This document shows positions 34,060 to 38,234 of a DNA stretch of 38,234 nt, piece after piece. The stretch's first letter is position 1. Each line of letters opens with the position of its first letter. A program made the translations under genes and the position numbers. Source of the DNA: Gammaproteobacteria bacterium (GTDB lineage: Bacteria; Pseudomonadota; Gammaproteobacteria; GCA-001735895); NCBI GenBank assembly GCA_030595795.1, contig JAUVCH010000028.1:1-38234 (forward strand), given 5' to 3'. The notes beneath the pieces were generated by a model. That model had not been told where the DNA came from. It saw only the letters and a program-made list of their open reading frames with translations, and did not search any database.

Positions 34060-34353
34060 ATGACTATTAAAACTACACGTTGGGACTCAGCTGAGCACCT
34101 TAAAACCGACGAAGATATTGAACTTTATCTTGAGGCCTGTATTGAAGAAGCAGGTGACGACCCAGCATTTATTGTACATGCGCTTGGTGTCATCGCACGA
34201 GCAAAAAACATGAGCCAACTTGCTCGAGATACTGGCCTTACTCGTGAGGGACTATATAAGGCATTTTCATCGGAAGGTAACCCTACCTTTGCGACTGTAT
34301 CCAAAGTAGCCAAAGCACTTGGCTTGCAAATCACCGTTCAGTCTGCACATTAA
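34060..34353 (+). CDS. HigA-like XRE antitoxin, HI1420-like
   Basis: 97 residues. The N-terminal WDSAEHLKTDEDIELYLEAC is typical of the HI1420 antidote family, and a Cro/C1-type HTH follows (MSQLARDTGLTREGLYKAFS, then NPTFATVSKVAKALGL). It should neutralise the toxin encoded 3 nt upstream and repress the shared promoter through the repeats ahead of it. Gene order toxin-antitoxin is normal for this family. Confidence 0.88.
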   Translation: MTIKTTRWDSAEHLKTDEDIELYLEACIEEAGDDPAFIVHALGVIARAKNMSQLARDTGLTREGLYKAFSSEGNPTFATVSKVAKALGLQITVQSAH

Positions 34354-34405
34354 TGCCTACGATACAGTGTCCCAAAGAATAGTCAGAAAATTTATAAAAG
34401 AAGAA

Positions 34406-34477
34406 ATGTGCCCACCAAAGTGGTGCAAGATCATTGACTTGAACGAAACATTAAATCACGGTGAATCTAATGAATAA
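34406..34477 (+). other. Short open frame overlapping the CopG start (possible toxin remnant)
   Basis: A 23-codon ATG frame (MCPPKWCKIIDLNETLNHGE...) ends in TAA inside the CopG gene, giving an ATGAATAA overlap. The frame is open further upstream to a GTG at 34367. Such an overlap is typical of toxin-antitoxin gene pairs, so this may be the tail of a lost toxin. I do not recognise the sequence, and chance is equally likely. Confidence 0.2.
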
Positions 34478-34673
34478 ACTAGACAAAGAAGAACATAAGG
34501 CTGTTGCTGAAGCAATATTTAAAAAAGATGCCCGCATAAATATACGTTTATCTTCAAGAGGTCTTCGTTCCTTGGAAGCTCGTGCCTTAAAAGAAGGTAT
34601 TCCATATCAAACATTAGTATCAAGCGTATTACATAAGTTTGTTGATGGTCAGTTAATTGGAAAAACTGGCTAA
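34470..34673 (+). CDS. CopG-family ribbon-helix-helix antitoxin, orphan
   Basis: 67 residues from ATG, with a weak GGTG ribosome-binding sequence; a GTG three codons earlier is possible. INIRLSSRGLRSLEARAL followed by EGIPYQTLVSSVLHKFVDGQL is the hallmark of COG5304-type CopG antitoxins. The N-terminal arm before the KKDARINIRLS strand is shorter than usual, suggesting an internal deletion. No toxin gene lies beside it. Confidence 0.75.
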   Translation: MNKLDKEEHKAVAEAIFKKDARINIRLSSRGLRSLEARALKEGIPYQTLVSSVLHKFVDGQLIGKTG

Positions 34674-34701
34674 GTAATAAATTAACACGGGCAAAACATA
34701 A

Positions 34702-35103
34702 ATGCATAAAACTCAAGGAATAAATCACCTCGGTCTCTCGGTAAAAAATCTTGACCAAACAGTTTCGTTTTTTATCGACTGCTTAGGTTGGGAGGAATCC
34801 GGAAGAGACGAAACCTACCCTCGTTCTGCTGTAAGTGACGGCCGCATTCGCCTTACCCTATGGGAAGTAGACCACAGCCTTCTAGTTAATGAATTCCAGT
34901 TCAGGCAAAACATAGGCCTTCACCATTTTGCGCTCGAAGTAAGATCAGAAAACGAACTTAATGAAATTGCGGACAAAGTAAAAGCTTATCCGGGTACCGA
35001 AATTGAGTTTATGCCGGAATTCCTTGGCCCAGGCCCTAGGAAACACATGATTTTTAATGAGCCAGGAGGAATTCGCATTGAATTTATCTGGCCTGGAACC
35101 TAA
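34702..35103 (+). CDS. VOC-family (glyoxalase/bleomycin resistance-like) protein
   Basis: 133 residues with the paired beta-alpha-beta-beta-beta modules of the VOC fold. Likely metal ligands are the His in INHLGLSV near the start, the His pair in GLHHFALEV, and the Glu in GGIRIEFIW near the C-terminus. Members include glyoxalases, dioxygenases and resistance proteins, and the substrate cannot be told here. It starts 28 nt after the CopG gene. Confidence 0.83.
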   Translation: MHKTQGINHLGLSVKNLDQTVSFFIDCLGWEESGRDETYPRSAVSDGRIRLTLWEVDHSLLVNEFQFRQNIGLHHFALEVRSENELNEIADKVKAYPGTEIEFMPEFLGPGPRKHMIFNEPGGIRIEFIWPGT

Positions 35104-35147
35104 CCAATGACTAAAGTAATAATCACAAAAAGCTCTACTCCCAGAAT

Positions 35148-35181
35148 TTGACATGTAGTACTATTTTAGTATCATTCTCAT
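35148..35181 (+). promoter_or_regulatory. hicAB promoter with a palindromic spacer
   Basis: TTGACA (35148-35153) and TATCAT (35170-35175) are 16 nt apart. The -10 box ends 6 nt before the hicA ATG, so the transcript is predicted to be leaderless. The spacer holds the palindrome TAGTACTA (35156-35163) and a repeated TAGTA 11 nt later (35167-35171), plausible HicB operator elements. The geometry is the same as that of the toxin-antitoxin promoter at 33725-33753. Confidence 0.7.
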
Positions 35182-35376
35182 ATGCCAAAGAAAATACGTG
35201 AATTGATCTCTCTATTAGAGAAATCAGGATTCACTAATAGAGGAGGAAAAGATAGTCATAGAAACTTTCTTCATCCGTCAGGAGTTAAGGTCACTATATC
35301 TGGAAAACCTGGCAGTGATGCCCTGAAATATCAGGAGACGGAAGTAAAGTCAAAGATTGCAGAGGCCAAAAAATGA
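35182..35376 (+). CDS. hicA: HicA toxin
   Basis: 64 residues, typical HicA size, with the dsRBD-like fold and the catalytic histidine H26 in GGKDSHRNFLHPSG. HicA is an mRNA interferase. No ribosome-binding site precedes the ATG, consistent with the leaderless prediction from the promoter. Its stop overlaps the hicB start (ATGA), so the toxin and antitoxin are translated together. Confidence 0.88.
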   Translation: MPKKIRELISLLEKSGFTNRGGKDSHRNFLHPSGVKVTISGKPGSDALKYQETEVKSKIAEAKK

Positions 35377-35717
35377 AGATTGCAGACCAATATATAAAAT
35401 TAGTTGAATGGTCAGAAGAAGATCAGTGCTATATCGGGTCTTCGCCTGGGTTTATCGGCGCTTGTTGTCATGGTAAAGATGAGGCAAAAGTATACAAGCA
35501 GCTTTGTGGCATTGTTGAGGAGTGGATTGAAATTCATCAGCAAGAAGGACTCCCTATGCCAGAATCAATTACGGGAAAAGCGTTTTCAGGTAAGTTTGTT
35601 GTGCGTGTAGGGCAAGATTTACACAAAGCCCTTGTAATAAAAGCGGCACAGTCTGGTGAAAGCCTTAATCATCACTGCACTACCGCACTTCAAAATTCTA
35701 TTTTGCAACAAAGCTAA
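35373..35717 (+). CDS. hicB: HicB antitoxin
   Basis: 114 residues. The N-terminal degraded RNase H-like HicB domain includes LVEWSEEDQCYIGSSPGFIGAC. The C-terminal ribbon-helix-helix part is KFVVRVGQDLHKALVIKAAQSGESLNHH. It neutralises HicA by direct binding and represses the shared promoter. It overlaps hicA by 4 nt. Confidence 0.88.
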   Translation: MKIADQYIKLVEWSEEDQCYIGSSPGFIGACCHGKDEAKVYKQLCGIVEEWIEIHQQEGLPMPESITGKAFSGKFVVRVGQDLHKALVIKAAQSGESLNHHCTTALQNSILQQS

Positions 35718-35753
35718 TCAGGCGAGAAACCAGATGGCTTCGCCACCACTTTA

Positions 35754-36389
35754 ATGAACGTACTATTTGATCTTGATGGCACTTTAACCGACCCAAAACT
35801 AGGTTTCGTGAGGAGCATTCGTTTTGCTTTGACAAAACTGGACATCAAAATTGAGCCAAATACCAATTTTGAATCCTACATCGGCCCTCCTCTTCATGAC
35901 ACACTAAGACAATTGTGTGGGAGTGATAAATCTGCTGAAGATGCTATTTCAATATTTCGTGAACGTTATTCAGAAATAGGTTTATTCGAGAACGAGCTCT
36001 ACGAAGGAATTCAGGAAAGCCTGGAACGGATACTTGGTACAGCAAAATCAATTCACGTTGTAACTTCAAAACCCACTGTTTTCTCCAGACGTATAATCGA
36101 ACACTTCGAGTTGGATAAATACTTCAATGTTGTGTTTGGTAGTAATCTCGATGGATCACTTAGTGATAAAACTGAATTACTAAATCACGTCCTGGAGAAG
36201 CAGGGGTTTTCACCCCACGATGCTGTAATGATCGGTGATCGGCGTTTCGATATGATTGGAGCCAAGAACCATGGCATAAGGGCACTTGGAGTATTATGGG
36301 GTTATGGATCAGAAGAGGAACTTAGGGAAGCCGGAGCAGATGGAATATGCTCGCATCCAGAGGATATCTACGATCAAGTATTCACATAA
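35754..36389 (+). CDS. HAD-family phosphatase, phosphoglycolate phosphatase-like
   Basis: 211 residues. Motif I is DLDGTLTD at residues 6-13, motif II lies in VVTSKP, and motif III/IV are the lysine in LSDKTELL and VMIGDRRFDMIGAKN. The cap segment, SYIGPPLHDTLRQL, and the overall length match the Gph/PpaX type. The substrate is not certain. It is the last + strand gene of the island and is convergent with the next gene, 32 nt away. Confidence 0.87.
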   Translation: MNVLFDLDGTLTDPKLGFVRSIRFALTKLDIKIEPNTNFESYIGPPLHDTLRQLCGSDKSAEDAISIFRERYSEIGLFENELYEGIQESLERILGTAKSIHVVTSKPTVFSRRIIEHFELDKYFNVVFGSNLDGSLSDKTELLNHVLEKQGFSPHDAVMIGDRRFDMIGAKNHGIRALGVLWGYGSEEELREAGADGICSHPEDIYDQVFT

Positions 36390-36421
36390 CATTAGCCAAT
36401 TGTTTTTATAAATGCCCTAAT

Positions 36422-38234
36422 TCACCCACGCCGCCAGGCATGATACTTCCCCACCCACTCTAGTAATTTCTGTGGTGCGTGCGCCCTTTTCCATTCACCC
36501 GCGACGAACTTGTTAGCCTCAGCCAGAGTTGGATAAATATGGATAGTGCCGAGTATTTTGTTCAATCCGAGCCCATGCTTCATTGCCAGCACATATTCGG
36601 CAATTAAATCACCCGCGTGTTCACCCACAATGGTAACGCCGAGAATTTTATCTTTGCCGGGTACGGTTAAAACTTTGATAAACCCATGCGCTTCACTATC
36701 GGCTATGGCGCGATCGAGATCATCGATGTTATATCGTGTTACCTCGTAAGCAACCCCCAGCTCTTTGGCATCGGTTTCGTTGAGTCCTACGCGGGCGACT
36801 TCAGGTTCGGTGAAGGTCGCCCAGGGGATCACTCGATAATCGGTTTTGAAGCGTTTCAGAGCCCCAAATAAAGTATTCACTGCCGCATACCAGGCTTGAT
36901 GCGCGGCGACATGCGTGAACTGATATGGGCCAGCGACATCACCACAAGCGTATATGGTTGGAATATTGCTTTGCAGGTACTCGTTGGTTTCAATGGTTCG
37001 GTTCGGATTTAATCGTACACCAAGCTCTTCGAGGCCGAAACCGGCCGTATTCGCGGTACGCCCGACCGCAACAATGAGCGTATCAAATTCGATTTCTATG
37101 TCGTTATTTTCATGTTCAGCAATGAGATAATTTTTACCATCCTTTTGTATAAATTCTTTGGCACGGTGGTTAACGAGCAGGTTGACACCCTCTTTGATTA
37201 GCTGATTTTTTACCAGTTCAGATACTTCAAGGTCTTCGCGTAATAAGATTCTCGGTAACATCTCAACCTGGGTGACCAAAATATCAAGTCGAGCAAAGGC
37301 CTGGGTTAACTCGGAGCCAATTGGCCCGCCACCAAGCACTATCAATTTTTTGGGTTTCTCGCGTAATTCCCAGAGGTTATTTGAGGTGAAATAATCGATG
37401 TTTTCGATACCTTCGATAGGCGGCACAAACGGCCTGGCACCGGTGGCCACGACTATATTTCTGGCGTTTATGGTCTTGCCATCCACTTCCACCGACCAGG
37501 GCGAAGTAATTTTGGCATCGCCCTGAATCACATCGACACCGAGCCCGGTGAAGCGTTCAACCGAATCATGTGGCTCAATTCTTTTAATGATTGCCGCTAC
37601 TCGTTCCATGACATCTGAAAACTCGAATACGGCTTCTGCTTTTTTTATACCAAACTCACTGCTGCGTGAAATATGGGACATGAATTTGGCCGAGCGGATG
37701 ATCGATTTGGAGGGGACACAGCCGGTGTTCAAACAATCACCACCCATTTTACCCCGCTCTATCAGCGTCACTTTAGCCTTTACCGCTGCTGCAATATAAG
37801 CACTCACAAGACCTGCTGAACCACCTCCGACAACAATTAAATTAGTATCGAAATGACCTGGCTTTTTAAAACCAGCGAGCGCCTTACGAGAATTTAGCAG
37901 GGCAATGATTTTTTTACCGATTAGTGGTAGTAGCCCAAGCAACACAAAGGAGGCAATTAAAGTCGGTGACAAGATGCCGGAAGCCGAATCGATTTGAGCC
38001 AATTGAGTACCGGCGTTCACGAAGACGATAGTGCCGGCCAACATACCCACCTGGCTTACCCAGTAAAAGGTCTTCAGCTTTATCGGCGTTAAACCCATCA
38101 CCAGATTGATGACAAAAAACGGAAACGCTGGGACCAGGCGTAAAGCAAACAAATAAAATGCGCCGTCTTTTGCGACACCTTCATTGACTGATTTCAGAGA
38201 GTCGCCAAATTTTCGTTGAATCGATTCACGAAAA
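36422..38234 (-). CDS. TVP38/TMEM64 membrane domain fused to a mercuric-reductase-like FAD oxidoreductase (partial, N-terminus beyond the window)
   Basis: At least 603 codons are open; the frame continues past the window end (KDGAFYLFALRLVP reads through the last visible codons), so the start is not seen. The membrane part includes FALRLVPAFPFFVINLVMG and further spans, a VTT (SNARE-associated) domain. The flavoprotein part has the FAD loop VVGGGSAGL, the redox pair GGDCLNTGCVPSK, an NAD-binding GGGPIGSELTQAF, and a C-terminal dimerisation domain with VGEHAGDLIAEY. The C-terminal His-Pro-x-Glu-like IYPTLAEANK motif is present without the second catalytic histidine of lipoamide dehydrogenases. 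Such fusions are known but of uncertain function. Confidence 0.9.
   Translation of the reverse strand, partial: FRESIQRKFGDSLKSVNEGVAKDGAFYLFALRLVPAFPFFVINLVMGLTPIKLKTFYWVSQVGMLAGTIVFVNAGTQLAQIDSASGILSPTLIASFVLLGLLPLIGKKIIALLNSRKALAGFKKPGHFDTNLIVVGGGSAGLVSAYIAAAVKAKVTLIERGKMGGDCLNTGCVPSKSIIRSAKFMSHISRSSEFGIKKAEAVFEFSDVMERVAAIIKRIEPHDSVERFTGLGVDVIQGDAKITSPWSVEVDGKTINARNIVVATGARPFVPPIEGIENIDYFTSNNLWELREKPKKLIVLGGGPIGSELTQAFARLDILVTQVEMLPRILLREDLEVSELVKNQLIKEGVNLLVNHRAKEFIQKDGKNYLIAEHENNDIEIEFDTLIVAVGRTANTAGFGLEELGVRLNPNRTIETNEYLQSNIPTIYACGDVAGPYQFTHVAAHQAWYAAVNTLFGALKRFKTDYRVIPWATFTEPEVARVGLNETDAKELGVAYEVTRYNIDDLDRAIADSEAHGFIKVLTVPGKDKILGVTIVGEHAGDLIAEYVLAMKHGLGLNKILGTIHIYPTLAEANKFVAGEWKRAHAPQKLLEWVGKYHAWRRG

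Noticed and set aside
1..38234. CRISPR array, insertion sequence or prophage
   Set aside because: No regularly spaced repeats, transposase, integrase or phage structural genes were seen on either strand.

Overview
The window looks like chromosomal DNA of a sulfur-oxidising gammaproteobacterium. The main evidence is a reverse (oxidative) dissimilatory sulfite reductase operon in the order known from Allochromatium vinosum (dsrABEFHCMKLJOPNR), next to a type II secretion operon and ordinary gammaproteobacterial housekeeping genes. I cannot name the genus. No rRNA, tRNA, transposase, integrase or CRISPR array was seen.

Region 1 (1-13474, + strand): the end of dsrA, then dsrB, dsrEFH (sulfur relay), dsrC (sulfur carrier), dsrMK, dsrL, dsrJOP, dsrN (sirohaem amidation) and dsrR. 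Together these oxidise stored or carrier-bound sulfur to sulfite in the cytoplasm and pass electrons to NAD(P) and the membrane. The usual dsrS is not found. Instead a NarX-type histidine kinase with a cysteine cluster in its GAF-like module starts 3 nt after dsrR, followed by a NarL/FixJ-type response regulator.

Region 2 (13480-24231, - strand): a type II secretion operon in the order gspE-F-(rhombosortase)-G-H-I-J-K-L-M-N, followed closely by an Atm1-type ABC exporter and a small S24-like protein lacking the usual catalytic serine. gspC and gspD are not in the window. The rhombosortase between gspF and gspG links this system to GlyGly-CTERM protein sorting.

Region 3 (24394-32538, mixed strands): malonyl-CoA decarboxylase, an EamA transporter, a rhomboid protease, an RluA-type pseudouridine synthase, a full-length arginine kinase (rare in bacteria), a D-alanine-type aminotransferase, a bidirectional terminator, an unrecognised small protein and GMP reductase.

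Region 4 (about 32630-36400, all + strand): an AT-richer accessory stretch of small genes that looks like an island or a decayed cassette array: HEPN-like protein, GNAT acetyltransferase, HI1419/HI1420-type toxin-antitoxin pair, orphan CopG-type antitoxin, VOC protein, HicAB and a HAD phosphatase. Both complete toxin-antitoxin pairs have a near-consensus sigma70 promoter ending exactly 6 nt before the toxin ATG, which predicts leaderless toxin mRNAs. The window ends inside a minus-strand gene encoding a TVP38/TMEM64 membrane domain fused to a mercuric-reductase-like flavoprotein.
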